NCBI GenBank assembly: GCA_027625915.1
Contig: JANTQA010000032.1
Coordinates: forward strand, 4,030,001 to 4,094,000
Origin: Anaeramoeba flamelloides
Lineage: Eukaryota; Metamonada; Anaeramoebidae
Length of the DNA stretch: 64,000 nucleotides
Direction: 5' to 3'
Shown here piece after piece: positions 46,247 through 58,100 of this stretch. The stretch's first letter is position 1. Each line of letters starts with the position of its first letter. A program made the position numbers and the translations under genes. The notes under the pieces are model-generated. The model ran no database searches. It was not told where the DNA came from and was given only the letters and a program-made list of their open reading frames with translations.

Positions 46247-47197
46247 ATGTCAATTATTGGCTATATCTTACCCGACTCAAAATGTACCAAAATGAAATGG
46301 GATGAATTAATTGAGATTGGTAAAAATTACTCTCTTGACTTTCGAAAAATTAATCTTGAGAAACCGCTTGATGAGCAAGGATCGTTTGATTTGCTTTTAC
46401 ACAAATTAACGTACCAGTATTCAAAATCAAAATATGAAAGCAATGAAAAAGCAGCTTTAGAAATTGACAAAATCATCGAGTATACAAAACGCCATCCCAA
46501 AATGATCGTAGTTGATCCAATTGCATCTGTTGAAATTCTAATTGATCGTAAACGCACATCGCAAGTGTTAGAGGGCATTGTGGTTCCTGAGGAGATGCCG
46601 CTCCAAATCCCAAAGCATCTTTTTGTTGAAAGCAGCGAAGAAGCGATCAAATTGATGAAAGAAAGAACAAACGAGATCAGTTTCCCGGTCATTTGCAAGC
46701 CCACAGAGGCATGTGGCTTGAAAAGAACACACTTTCTGGAGATTGCTTTTAATTTTGATGGCCTGTCCAAAGTCTCTTCATTCCCTTGCATCATCGAGCC
46801 CTATTACAACCACCACCAAACTGTTTACAAAATCTATTGTCTTGGCGATCGTGTTTACATCACTTCGAAAAGATCCTCGTGTGATTTCAATCTGCAAAAC
46901 CTTGACAATTTGGGGAATATTTGGTTCGACTCACAAAAGCCCATGCCAGAGAAGCTCTGTGGTGACACAAACGTACCCCTAAGAGAGCTCCCTAAAGAAT
47001 CGTTCGTAAAAGAAATCGCCAAATTAATTAACCAAGCCTTTGAAGGACTAGAGCTGTTTGGGTTTGATCTTGTTTTCGATCAGAAAAACCAAAAATATGC
47101 CATTGTTGATTTGAATTATTTCTCAGACTACAAGAATATTCCTCAATTCCATAACCATTTTTGTCAATTTTTTAAAGGGAAACTAAATCAAAATTAA
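46247..47197 (+). CDS. ITPK1: inositol-tetrakisphosphate 1-kinase (Ins(1,3,4)P3 5/6-kinase) family, 316 aa
   Basis: This is an intronless ATP-grasp kinase. The family phosphorylates soluble inositol phosphates in the cytosol towards InsP5 and InsP6, using ATP and Mg2+. Visible landmarks are the N-terminal MSIIGYILPDSK (family GYWLSEKK), FDLLLHKLT (residues 48-55), VVDPIASVEILIDRKRT (88-104), FPVICKP (146-152), a nucleotide-binding stretch, YNHHQTVYKIYCLGD (187-201), and the C-terminal Mg2+ motif with Asp274 (GFDLVF), Asp288 and Asn290 (IVDLNYF), spaced as in human Asp281/Asp295/Asn297. The full core is present and the length fits the family (about 315-415 aa). At the conserved AHGTNSH loop this protein reads ACGLKRTH, so the first His is replaced by Cys and the loop is one residue longer. 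That may alter inositol-phosphate selectivity. An AAAATAAA polyadenylation-like signal lies near 47275. Confidence 0.93.
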   Translation: MSIIGYILPDSKCTKMKWDELIEIGKNYSLDFRKINLEKPLDEQGSFDLLLHKLTYQYSKSKYESNEKAALEIDKIIEYTKRHPKMIVVDPIASVEILIDRKRTSQVLEGIVVPEEMPLQIPKHLFVESSEEAIKLMKERTNEISFPVICKPTEACGLKRTHFLEIAFNFDGLSKVSSFPCIIEPYYNHHQTVYKIYCLGDRVYITSKRSSCDFNLQNLDNLGNIWFDSQKPMPEKLCGDTNVPLRELPKESFVKEIAKLINQAFEGLELFGFDLVFDQKNQKYAIVDLNYFSDYKNIPQFHNHFCQFFKGKLNQN

Positions 47198-47619
47198 CGA
47201 GAGAATTCGATTCCTTAATTTTCAAATTGGTTAATGTTTTCTGAGAAAATTTGCTCTTTTTTTTTTACAACGACAAAATAAAATTTGTTTTTTTCCAATT
47301 TTTTGATTATTTTGTGAATTTCTAAAAAATAATTGAATCGCATTCTAATTACCAACAAGCCAAATTAACAGGGTTTAATTGAGCGTTTTTTAAACAAAAA
47401 TATTTTGTTTTTTTGAATATTCAGTCACGAAATTTGTGAAAGGGACTAGATTTTTATTGAAAAAAAAGAAACCTCAAATTGATATTTGAAAATAATTTAT
47501 ATTTAGCAATATTATATTCAACCTCATAAAATTTTGGAGAAAAAATCAATTATTATTATTTTTTTATATATTTATTATTTAAAGAAGGAGTTTTTAAAAG
47601 CATATTATTTGTCATTGGC

Positions 47620-47760
47620 TTTACTTGAGTTTTCTATTTTTTGATAAATCAAAACATTTTCGTTCAGTTTTTTTTACTTTTTGAAATTTAAAGAAAATTT
47701 ATTAAAATTTCCTGTTTATTTCAAAAAGCAAAAAAAACCTAGAACACTTTACAAATATAA
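47620..47760. repeat. hairpin-cluster repeat, instance 4
   Basis: A long near-perfect stem pairs TTTTTTACTTTTTGAAAT (about 47672-47689) with ATTTCAAAAAGCAAAAAAA (about 47719-47737), with an inner GAAAATTT/AAATTTTC-like stem. It is followed by AACCTAGAACACTTTAC, the closing spacer type seen in the other instances. A further degenerate piece (AATAAACTTGGTTCG) is near 47893. Confidence 0.5.
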
Positions 47761-49780
47761 TAATAAAAAAAAAAACCACAGTTAATTTTTGAGAATTTAT
47801 AAAAGATAGAGTTTAATCGAATATTTTACTTACTTCTTGTAACACTGAAAAAGCATGTTTTAACATTTCATAAGTTTTTTTGTTTATTCTGAAATAAACT
47901 TGGTTCGAATCAAACAGAAAACTTCATGAAAACTACAGTTATCTTTCCCAAAACTGAAAATAATGGAGTAAAATCCTTTAATTTACTAATTCTTTTGAAA
48001 TATGGAAAAGATCAGCACCCAATGAAACTCTATGAAACTCTACAACAATCCCCCCAAATTAGGAGGAGGTACAAGAACCCAATAAAAAGATTATCAAAAT
48101 AAATAAAAATTCAAACGTCTGTGTTTAAAGATTGGTACTCTGCGACTCAAAAAGTTTACTCATTGTAACACACATACACACACGCGCATCCATAGAACCC
48201 TCAATATCATAAAAACCTTTGATATAAAATCTTGAATTTGAATTATTTTTTAAGGATTTTAATATATGTAATTCAGATAAAATTAAACAAGAAAGAAAAA
48301 TTTATCTTTTTAAATATTATATAGTTGTATAAAATGAAAAAAATAACTTGAAAAACATTTATTAACATTTGAAAAATTTTTCTTCGTAATTATGAATTAA
48401 ATTTGTTTTTCAATATATTTAGGTCAAAATTTTTTTTTATAATTTTGAAAAGTTTGTCTAAACATCAAAAACTTCTTTTTTTTAATGATTAAGACATATC
48501 ATACTTTACTGGATATTTTTTCCCCTTACACACCAACATTATTAAAATAAAATAGAAATAATATATTAAATAATTTAAATTAATCTACTTAATTCAAACT
48601 TGAAACAAAATTTTAATTAAGGAAATTTTATTTTAACAATATTAAAAAGTTTTTTAACAAATTTAGATATTTTTGATACCTCGGAAACAATTTGTCTGAG
48701 TTCAATCCAAAAGAAAATTGTGATGGTTTTTTGTTGTTTTTTTTTTTTTTTTTTTTTTTTTGATAAATTAGAAATAATTCTACTTTATAGTTAATTTGTT
48801 TTATACTTTTAATTATACCCTGTTTTTCAGTGTGATTATTTTTTCTATTAATAATCATATATAACTTATTATTATTATTTTTTTTTTGAGTTTTTTTTTT
48901 TTCACTTATAACAAAACGAAATATAATTGAAAAATTAAAAAAAATAAAACGTTTATGAATTCAATAGCAAATTTTTAAAAAAATCGCCACATATTGAAGT
49001 TGAAAAACAAAGTAAAAATTAGAGTACTGTAAAAGTTGACTAAACTTATTATGTTATTTTAATAAATTAATTACTTTTTAAAAAGTCAAAATCCCTTTTT
49101 AAACTCTCGTAATAGTTCAAAATCAAGTATATTTCCAAATTACTTTAAAAAAAAACCATTTCTTGTTTAAAGAAGAAAGAAATCTTCTACATAATGAAAG
49201 AAATGCAAATTAATACACTTAAAAAATAAAACCACCAAAATTTGAAACAACTTTGTAAAAAATATCAACTTAATTTTCAAAACAATTGCAAAAGCTATTT
49301 TAAGCTGGAAAAAATAATTAATTTCTCTATTAAACACAGATTTCAAATCAAATATTTCTTTTTAGTGAACAAAAAAAAAAAAGGTAAAAAACCAAACCAT
49401 TAAGAGAAAAATTTTGACAAAATATTTTTTAAAACCTGAAAAATTCATCTTATTGATGAAAGAAATACTTTTTAATTTGATTATTTATAATTAATACTTA
49501 ATAACCCATTCTGAATTATTTCAACAAGTTGGTAATAATTAAATGATTAAAAATATCAATATATTTTGCTAGTATTTCTCATTTTTTTAAATATGTTCAA
49601 ACAAATAAAATTAATTTAAATCAATTATTCTTATAAAAAAAAAAATAATAAATATTAACAAATAACCCATTTTAAAAATAAAATTTCCTTGTTTATACTC
49701 TAAATATTTGAAAAGAATATTATAACTAAATTTAGAAATTTCAAGAAATTTCATTAATATTTTTCAATATAATAAAGGAG
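47760..49780. other. gene-free AT-rich stretch
   Basis: This stretch has short frames only. It holds an ACACACACGCGC stretch (about 48173-48188), a T run of about 22 at 48739-48761, and a CCCAATAAAAAGATTATCA block (about 48078) shared with 41078. There is no RNA gene: a GGTTCGAATC at about 47910 looks like a tRNA B box, but no A box or acceptor stem accompanies it. Confidence 0.45.
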
Positions 49781-50170
49781 TTATTTTTTCTGATCTCAAG
49801 AGATTCAATAATTTGATTTATTTTTATTTTATTTCTAAAATAAGATTAAAGTTTCAAGGTTATTTATTCATAAATACTATAGAAAATATAAAAATGAGAT
49901 TTCTTGTAAAATAAAATTTTATTTTTTAAAAATTTTTTTTATTCTTTTTTGATCCAAAAATATAAACAAAAAGATTTCTTTCATTTTGACTGAAAACTTA
50001 ATTGGGGAAAAATTAACTTCTTTTTAAAAATGATAATTAATTTCTCTAGAGTTGTAAATGTTTTTTTTTATCAAGTTTAATGGTATCCTTGTGAAAATAA
50101 GCTGTTTTGACCTTTTTCAGGAAACAATAATAAATAAGAGTTACTATTCCCTTAATTGATGCTCTATATA
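49780..50170 (+). repeat. dispersed direct repeat, copy 2 (partner 41290-41660)
   Basis: This is the same ordered blocks as in 41290-41660, including TTTTGACTGAAAACTTAATT, GGGGAAAAATTAACTTCTTT and AATAAATAAGAGTTACTATT. The next repeat (50238-50907) follows within 70 bp. Confidence 0.6.
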
Positions 50171-50237
50171 TTATTGTTCGCTAACATTTTGGAAATCAAA
50201 ATAAAAAAGATTCGCTACTCAACACAAGGAAATTTTT

Positions 50238-50907
50238 TTTAAAAAAAATCTCTAAATTTTGTATTTTTGAAATACAGTCATATAATAAACATTATTAAAC
50301 ATAACAATTTTGAAAAATGTATTACAACCTTAATAGATATTAATAGGATTTGAAAAAAAAAATGAAATTTTTCAGTAATAGTTTTTTCATTTTTAATTGT
50401 AAAATTTTTGAATTTTTAAATTGACTTAGTAGAGAGATAATTTTCAAGTATTTTTTTAATAGTCTAAAAGGAAACATATTTTTCAATTTTAAAATAGCAC
50501 AAAATATTTCAATCAAAAGATATTGCTAAATTAAATTGAAAATCTGATTTTTTATCTGTTTTTGGAATATTTTTTATCATTTTATTTTTTTTTTTTTTAT
50601 GTTTGAGTTTTAATATACATTCCCCGTTTTTTTCTATAAATTGCTTTAACATTTATTCTTTTTTCAATCTTGATGCTCAATCAAAAGTTCATTCATTTCA
50701 ACTTTTTTCATTAAAAAAATACCCCAAAAATAAGTGTTTTTTTTCAAAAGTCGGTATTTTTGAAAAAGTGATTAATTTGAATCTTGATTCGTTTAATAAC
50801 TACCTTGTCTTAATGTCATAAAATTATCATAACTTTGAAAAAATAATTTATAACAGATGTAAAGCTGAAATCTAATATTTAGTTTGGGATAACTTTAATT
50901 CTCAGAC
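50238..50907 (+). repeat. 660-bp direct repeat, copy 1 (partner 54063-54724)
   Basis: It aligns end to end with 54063-54724 at roughly 90 percent identity by eye. Both start AAATCTCTAAATTTTGTATT and both end near AACTTTAATT(C/T)TCAG. The copies differ by point changes and small indels in homopolymers. Overlapping frames of 72 and 75 codons occur in the two copies but are not conserved as protein. No terminal inverted repeats are evident, so it may be a segmental duplication or an unrecognised element. Confidence 0.8.
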
Positions 50908-50949
50908 TTTATTCTTTCATATATTGCTGTATTGAGCATTTTTTCCCAA

Positions 50950-51313
50950 ATGGTAATTGAGTTTCTGGAAAAGCTGAGAACTGTCTCAAATAAAAATCAA
51001 CGGAGAGGTAATTCTTGATTTATTTTCAATGTTGTTTTTGAAGAAGAGATGAGAATAAATTTTCACTTTCACCATTTAGTGTTGTTCAGAAACTTTCAAA
51101 TGAAGCAGAATTGGAAAATTCGTGATCTTGGTGAATTTGGGCAGTTATTTTTTTTTATTATTGGGTTTTTTTTATACACTTAAGACACGAGAAAACATGG
51201 ACGAAACCACTATTTCAGAATGTATAATATTGTTATCAACTGAATTTTTGTCCCATTTAAATTCCAAATACAAGAAGTACCCTCAAATGACATATACAAC
51301 ATTAAGTTTATGA
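50950..51313 (+). CDS. possible small multi-exon gene upstream of the E2 gene
   Basis: This is a candidate only. An ATG at 50950 opens 19 codons (MVIEFLEKLRTVSNKNQRR) that end at a GTAATT donor (51008). Further coding-like pieces follow: VVQKLSNEAELEN in one frame near 51080-51120, and TRENMDETTISECIILLSTE running on to a TGA at 51311-51313. Acceptors TTTAG (about 51079) and CTTAAG (about 51184) are available, but I could not find one set of splice sites that keeps all pieces in frame. GC content is above its surroundings. The last piece has an amphipathic look but I recognise no domain. Confidence 0.27.
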
Positions 51314-51752
51314 ATTAATCCACCAACACTGTCATTAACATTTTTTCTTACATTAAAAATTGCTGAAATGGAGAAAATAAGATGAAAGAGTGTATTACGA
51401 GATGTATCGCAAAAACTCAAGTTAGATCTTGAAAACTTGTGAAAAAAAAGCGAGTCAGAAATTTCAGAATCTTAGAATACTAACAAAATACATTTCAAAC
51501 AGTTTCTTTATACTGTCACCAGTTTTATTCAAGTAAACTTGATCTTTCTTTTGTCCTATTATTTCAAAATTCAAGTTTCTAAGGATGTAATTTAGATTGA
51601 CAAATATAAAGTCTTAAATCATTAAGCACCCAATAAAGTCTTCTATTTTTGTCTTTCTTATCCTGTTATCAAGCAATAATCTTATTAAAAAAAATTGTAG
51701 TTGTAAAACTTATTTTTTTATAAAATACAGATTTCTATCTACTTTTTCACAA

Positions 51753-52773
51753 ATGATAACTTCTTCAAAAAAAAGACTTATGAGAGATTTTAAAAAACTC
51801 CAAAGCGATAGGATAGTTGGAATAAATGTATGAGATTGTTCCATTACTTTTAATAAAAAGAACAATTTTAATAATCTTTTTTCCAAATAACAAATAAATT
51901 GTTTTATATAAATATATCTTTATAAATAATAGGCAGTACCAGATGAAAAAAATCTTATGGAATGGTCTGCAATAATGTTTGGACCAGAAGATTCAGGTAA
52001 GAATCCAAAAAGAATTTCTTCTCTGCTGATATTTATTACTAAAAATTTTGATTTTTTTTTGGACAATTAATTGAAAAAATTACTTTTGATCTCAAATTAC
52101 CAATTGGTCATTTTTTAACATTCCTTTTTTGAAAAAAATTTAGCTTGGGAAGGTGGAATTTTCAAATTAAAACTTGTCTTTCCTGAAGAGTACCCCAACA
52201 AGCCACCTAATGTAAAGTTTCTTTCCAAGATTTTTCATCCTAACGTTTATAACGATGGCAGAATTTGTTTGGATATTCTTAAAAATAATTGGAGTCCTAT
52301 ATATGATGTTTCTGCGATTTTAACATCAATACAAGTATGTTATCCCCTTTTTTTTCTTCCAATTTCAAGTTATTTTTTTGATACACTTTCGGCAATTTTT
52401 TTAATATAATAAAATATTTTATATGATATTATTTATTATTTTTTTCAATAGTCTTTATTAACAGATCCAAACCCACGAAGCCCTGGTATGATTTTTTTAT
52501 TTTTTTATTTATTATTTTATTTTATAAAACAAATAGACAACACATGTACTTTTGATATTCTTCTGAATAAATTAACAATTCTTTTGAAAGATATTTGAAA
52601 AAAGAAGATTGATCGAAAATTCCATACTAAATGTTTAATAATTATAAATTCTTTACATTTTATTGTTTTATATAATAATAGCAAACACTGTAGCTGCCCG
52701 GTTATTTGAACAAAATAAGAGAGAATATTACAGAAACGTTAAATCAATGGTTGAAAAAAGTTGGATGGATTAA
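51753..52773 (+). CDS. RAD6: ubiquitin-conjugating enzyme E2, RAD6/UBC2/UBE2A type, 151 aa, 5 exons
   Basis: Exons are 51753-51827, 51933-51996, 52144-52334, 52452-52485 and 52682-52773; donors are GTATGA, GTAAG, GTATGT and GTATGA and all phases match. The product is one UBC fold with nothing missing: N-terminal helix [14 protein letters not shown] (6-19), [36 protein letters not shown] (63-80) with the HPN motif, catalytic Cys88 in [14 protein letters not shown], then [11 protein letters not shown] and a C-terminal [16 protein letters not shown]. Cys88 has the same number as in yeast Rad6, and the length equals that of UBE2A/B. There is no acidic tail of the budding-yeast type. The family, with a RAD18- or BRE1-type RING E3, monoubiquitylates PCNA in damage tolerance and histone H2B in transcription. 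The gene lies between two copies of a 660-bp direct repeat. Confidence 0.95.
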
Positions 52774-54062
52774 CTTGGATTTATATAATAGGCTTTAAAT
52801 TTTTCATTGTTAGTTTGTGAAATGGAATATTTCTGAGAAAAATTTTTTTCAGAAAAAGAAAAATTAATTATTGTTCAACATGTGTAACCAAAAACTCAAT
52901 TATTTTTTTATTGAGATTTTAAAATTAAAGATATTTTATATTTTGATTAGATTTTTATCCCCCCCCCCCCATCTTATGTGATTTCGAGTTTTATTTTTAG
53001 CCTTTTTTAAAATATATTAAAATTTATTAAGGTATTAAAAAAATAAGTATTAAAATATCCCTTTTCACTTTATAATTTTTGAAAAGTTATTAAATCAAAA
53101 TAATAATTAAAAATAATTTTTTTTTTTTATTGTTTTTTTTTTTTTTTGATTTGAACTTAAAAAATAATTAATTTTGATACCAGAACTAATGATTTCTAGA
53201 TTATTTTTTTTTTTTTATTTTCTTTACAAATAAATGAGAAAATTTTCATTCAAGTTCCTCAAATATTAGAAAAATTTTTCAATGAAAAAATACAAATAAT
53301 TCACATATCTATTGAATTTGAACAGACCACATTTTGATCCTTTTTTGAAAATAAACTCCAATAATTCTTTTTTTGACTCCACGAAATCAAATGATTCTTT
53401 ATACTTGCGTTGAGAAGTCTCAACTTATTTCTTTTTTACATTCTTTTTTTCATCGAATTATATCATTCTCAAAATTTAATAATTAAATTTTTTTTTATTT
53501 TTTATAAATTATTTTATATTTCTCAAAAAAATAAATAGATAGAGTTTTTCTTATTGTGATACTTTAGTTTTCATGAACTTTTCATCAAAACAGATACTTT
53601 TAATTTTATTTTTCGTAAGAAAATTATTTTAACTTGGAAATGGAATCCAACGAATCCTTTTTTTTTATTTAATAGAGTTTTGTTACCAAATAAAAATTCA
53701 TTTTTTGATTCTATAAAATCTAATAAAATAATTTTTAATGTTTTTGAAAATTTCTTCTTATACAATGGAATTTTAACAAGTAGATGTTTGTTTGATAAAA
53801 TTTGATTCTATCTTATTCATTTTAATATTATGATTCCAACTTTTAATTTTTGAGAATGTAAAAATTCCTTAGATATAATCATTTTGGGAACTCTGAATAT
53901 GAAAATACAAGAGATTAATTAGGTACTTTAATTATTAAAATCTCTGATAAAATATTAATTAATTGAATTGTATTTTAACCTCTAAAAAAAAAATTCTTAA
54001 TTCCAAAGTACTTTTTGAATGGCAACTAAAAAATGTTTCATTGAAAGACAAGGAAAATGTTT
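52774..54062. other. region downstream of RAD6
   Basis: This holds T-rich and A-rich tracts, a C12 homopolymer (52959-52970) and minus-strand frames of at most 64 codons with noncoding composition. No gene is supported. Confidence 0.5.
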
Positions 54063-54724
54063 TCAGAAAAAAATCTCTAAATTTTGTATTTTTGAAATAC
54101 ACTCATATAATAAACATTATTATACATAACAATTTTCAATGAGGTTTACAACTTTAATAGATATTAATAGGAATTGAAAAAAAAATGAAATTTTTCAGTA
54201 ATAGTTTTTTCATTTTTAATTGTAAAATTTTTGAATTTTTTTAATTGACTTAGTAGAGATAATTTTCAAGTATTTTTTTTAATAGTCTAAAAGGAAACAT
54301 ATTTTTCAATTTTAAAATAGCACAAAATATTTCAATCAAAAGATATTGCTAAATTAAATTGAAAATCTGATTTTTTATCTGTTTTTGGAATATTTTTTAT
54401 CATTTTATTTTTTTCCATGTTTGAGTTTTTATATACGTTCCCGATTTTTTTCTGCAATTTTTTTTAACATATATTCTTTTTTCAATCTTAATGTTCAATC
54501 AAAAATTAATTCATTTCAACTTTATTCATTAAAAAAATACCCCAAATATAGGTGTTTTTTTCAAAAGTCGGTATTTTTGAAAAGGGGGGTATTCAGATTT
54601 TCAAGAGTTTAATAGCTATCCATTTTTTATTACATAAAATTAAGATAACTTTGAAAAAATAATTTATAAAAGAAGTATAACTGAAATCCAATGTATATTT
54701 TTGGGCTAACTTTAATTTTCAGTG
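54063..54724 (+). repeat. 660-bp direct repeat, copy 2 (partner 50238-50907)
   Basis: See the partner copy. This one differs most after about 54540, where a GGGGGG run and a small deletion appear. It lies about 1.3 kb beyond the RAD6 stop codon. Confidence 0.8.
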
Positions 54725-55119
54725 TTTAAATTTTCCTATTAGTGTAGTATTCAAACTTTTATAGTTACTGTTTTCAATTTTCTTTAATCCTTCTGTGAGG
54801 TATAACAATTCATAATATTGACAAATACCTACAATATTTACAAATATCTTGATTCACTATTGATCTATTGAATATCTCAACTTTCCAAACGTTTTATTGA
54901 AATTAACATCTCAAAAGTCAACTAATTTAAGAAGTTTCTCATTTCTTCTAAGCAAACATATTCTTTATTCAAAGTAGAGTTATTCAATTTGGAACTAATT
55001 TTAACCTTTTAGAAGTTGTAAAAAGAAAAATAGAAATTCATTTTTTTGTATTTGATTTTTCCTTCTTTTGATTTTCTTATTTTTGCGGCAAGCTCTTTGA
55101 AACCAATAATTTCCTTTTT

Positions 55120-58100
55120 ATGAATGTAACAAGAGAAACAACACATCTTATTATTCAAACAACAACTAATGAGAATGTAAACCTTTCTTTTTTTTTTTTT
55201 TTTTTTTTGTGAACAAAAAAATTTATCATCCTAATTGTTGTAACAATCTTTGCAAACACACTTGTTCTGATCAAATTAATCTTGCCATTTAAAATAGTTC
55301 ATTGTGTCATCACTTTCAACACAAAAATACACACAATTAATTTCTATTCATCCAGAAAGCGGTCACCTCACTTACGAGGGGATCAAAGGAATTGATGTTT
55401 TTCGTAATGAACGAGCTGCATTGAAATACCTGAAAAAAAGAGAAAGAACAATCAAAACAAACTTACGTGTTTGCTCTTTAATTGGTCTTTTCCATGCAGG
55501 ATCTTTTCTCTATTTAATAGTTGCGGTCCAAATTAAGCCAACAATCAATATTTTTAATCTTCACACAGTTTATACAATCGAAAAAACAAAATGGATCAAG
55601 ATCCAACTTTCGAGAAAATACCCAATTTTAAAGTAAAGTTACAAATAGTATTTTTTTGTTTTCACTTTGTTCCAAATATTTGGATTGGGTTTCTTCTCAC
55701 TTTTTTTCTTTTTTGTTTTTTTGATATTTTTCTCTTATTAAATTATTAATTTTGGTTCTTACTTAATCCTTTAATTCAACACAACCAAACCTTTTTAGTT
55801 TTGAAAAAAAAAATATCTCGAGAATTACAGACTTCCCCTTGGATGGTTTGCATTTTTATTGTGAAACTTATGACTTGACCCATATGTTTTTTTCTGATCG
55901 TTCAATATTAGAGTAAATTTGTTCATTTTTTTCTCTTCAAATAACAGACACTTTTTTCTTTTTTGTCTTTCGCAGTCATGGCTTAACCGCAAACACTTAA
56001 TAAAAAAAAATATCAATAAAAAATTAAATAACAATTCCCGAAAAGTTTTGATAAAGATTTTGTTTGGAATGAATATTTAGCTGCCCCCTTTCGAAAAATT
56101 GGGTTAAGGAAGTGGTGTGTTGTACTATTACAAGGAATGGCAACTTCTTCTCTTATTCCTATTAGTGCAATTAAAACAACTTCACAGGAAAGCAAAAAAA
56201 AGAGCACAAAACAAAAGAAATCTCTTCAAAAAATTAATAGATCACGATCAAATTCTCAACCTAGGCGCCACATTAACACCACACTAAATCAAAAAACAAA
56301 GAACGGTATTACAAAATCAACGAAAGAAGTTAAAAGTTTGTCTGATCAGGATTTATTTAAAATATTAAATCGAATAGAAAAAAGCCAAAGCAAAAAAATT
56401 GATAAAAAAAAATCAAACCAGTTACATCAAAAAAAAAATGATCTTTTACACTTTATGATCACAAAAAAAAGCCGTGGTAACCCTGGTCCACGGTATCTTG
56501 CAAGGGGGCTTAATGAAAAAGGAGGTAATTTTTAGTCATTTCTTTTATTCTTTTAATTGCAAGTCAGTAAATTAAAAAGCAGTTAAACCACAAACTTACT
56601 TTAAGGGACTACCCACCTTAAAAAAAAATTTTTTTTTATTTGCCAAAGCTGTTAACATCATTATTTTAACAAAGATTAAAAGTTTGTTCATAATTAAACT
56701 TATTTTTTAGCACTCAAATTTTTAAATGTCAAGGTAAAGCATGCCTAAAAGGGAATCTATTCTCCTTATAAAAATTTATTATAATGACAATGGTTTAAAA
56801 AAATTTTTTTCTTCAAGACAGCTATTTTAAAAAAGTGAGGGCATTTTTTTAAAACTTTTTTGAAGTTTTCGATTTTTTTAAAAGTAAGTAACTTTTTACA
56901 TTTTCTATGGAATTGCTCTTCCTATGAGAATAATCGCAAAAACGGAATTAAAAAAAATTAATATATCTAATATAATAAAAAATAATAATATTTTTAAATT
57001 TATTACAAAAAAAGATTCGTCAAGTTTATTAGCCCCAGTGGGTAATAAACTTATTTTTGAGTCTTTAATAAAATTTCTAAATAAAAATTTAGGAATTCGG
57101 GAAGTGCCGTTAAGTGCCTAGGTTTTCTTGAGGTTTTCTGTTTTATTTGTTAATCTATCGATTTTCCAAATAAACATAAAACTCAAGAAAACCTAACGGC
57201 GCTATTGCAAAATTCAAAAGAATAGAGAAAAATCTTTGATTTTACTCAATTCTTTTAAATTCTGGAAAAGCTAACGGCGGTTTTTTTCAATTTTTGAAAT
57301 GAAAAGAAAATTTAATAAAATTTCTTTTTATTTCAAAAAGTAAAAAAAACCTAACGGCACACAAGAGAGGTTAATAAATCCTCCCGCAAATAATAAAAAA
57401 AAAAAAAAAGTAAGTAACTTTTTTTTTAAGGAAACAATCTCTATTAAATATTTTTACCTAAATTTAATAGAGATTGAGAAAATTTTTGCCAATTACTTAG
57501 ATTTGAAAACCTCTGTTTATTTTCAATATTAAATATATTTCTAGACAAGGAATCCCAATTAAGAAATTGGTCAAAAAAAAAAATAATAGAGACTAGTCAC
57601 TGAAAATTTTTTTGAAGATTTCTATTTAAAAAAAGTGAGAGAATTTTTTAAAGTTTTTTAAATTAATAGAATGGACTTTTTTTTAAAAAAAGTGTCTTTT
57701 ATTTCCACTCAAACCTCTACCTGATATTTAAAGGTTGATATCTTCAATTTTTCAAATTGAAAACTTTCAAAAAGTTTTGATTATAAAAGAGTCTTCTCCT
57801 TTTTTAAAATAGAAAACTTCAAAAAAGTTTTAAAAAATTCTCGCTTTTATAAGTAGGCTGTACGAAGCTTTAATAAAAATACTTGGATTTTTAAAATGAT
57901 AATTCCTGAGCTGGAAAAAAAAAAATATGAAAATTTGGCAAAAATTATTTAGTTAATTTTCTGAATATTCTATTTTTATACCTTTTGCTTACCAACACAA
58001 ACCCAAATAAATTTTTTTAACAAAATAACTTGAAATTATTTATTTGTAAATTAGTGAATTATCTCAATAAAATTGATTTATTTCTGCAAAATTAAACTTG

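Noticed and set aside
46327-46794. 155-codon minus-strand frame and an 80-codon + frame at 46743
   Set aside because: Both are shadows of ITPK1, which has clear family motifs in its own frame.
47905-47920. GGTTCGAATC, resembling a tRNA B box
   Set aside because: No A box, acceptor stem or anticodon arm can be found around it.
55304-55636. Separate 110-aa gene beginning at 55304
   Set aside because: There is no ATG in this frame and a TAG lies just upstream at 55295. An acceptor at 55297 joins it in phase to the ATG exon at 55120, and the Sac similarity continues downstream.
56137-56535. Separate 132-aa gene starting with ATG at 56137
   Set aside because: The frame continues upstream through DFVWNEYLAAPF and VVLLQG, SAC9 landmarks. 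It is an internal part of exon 4, not an independent start.
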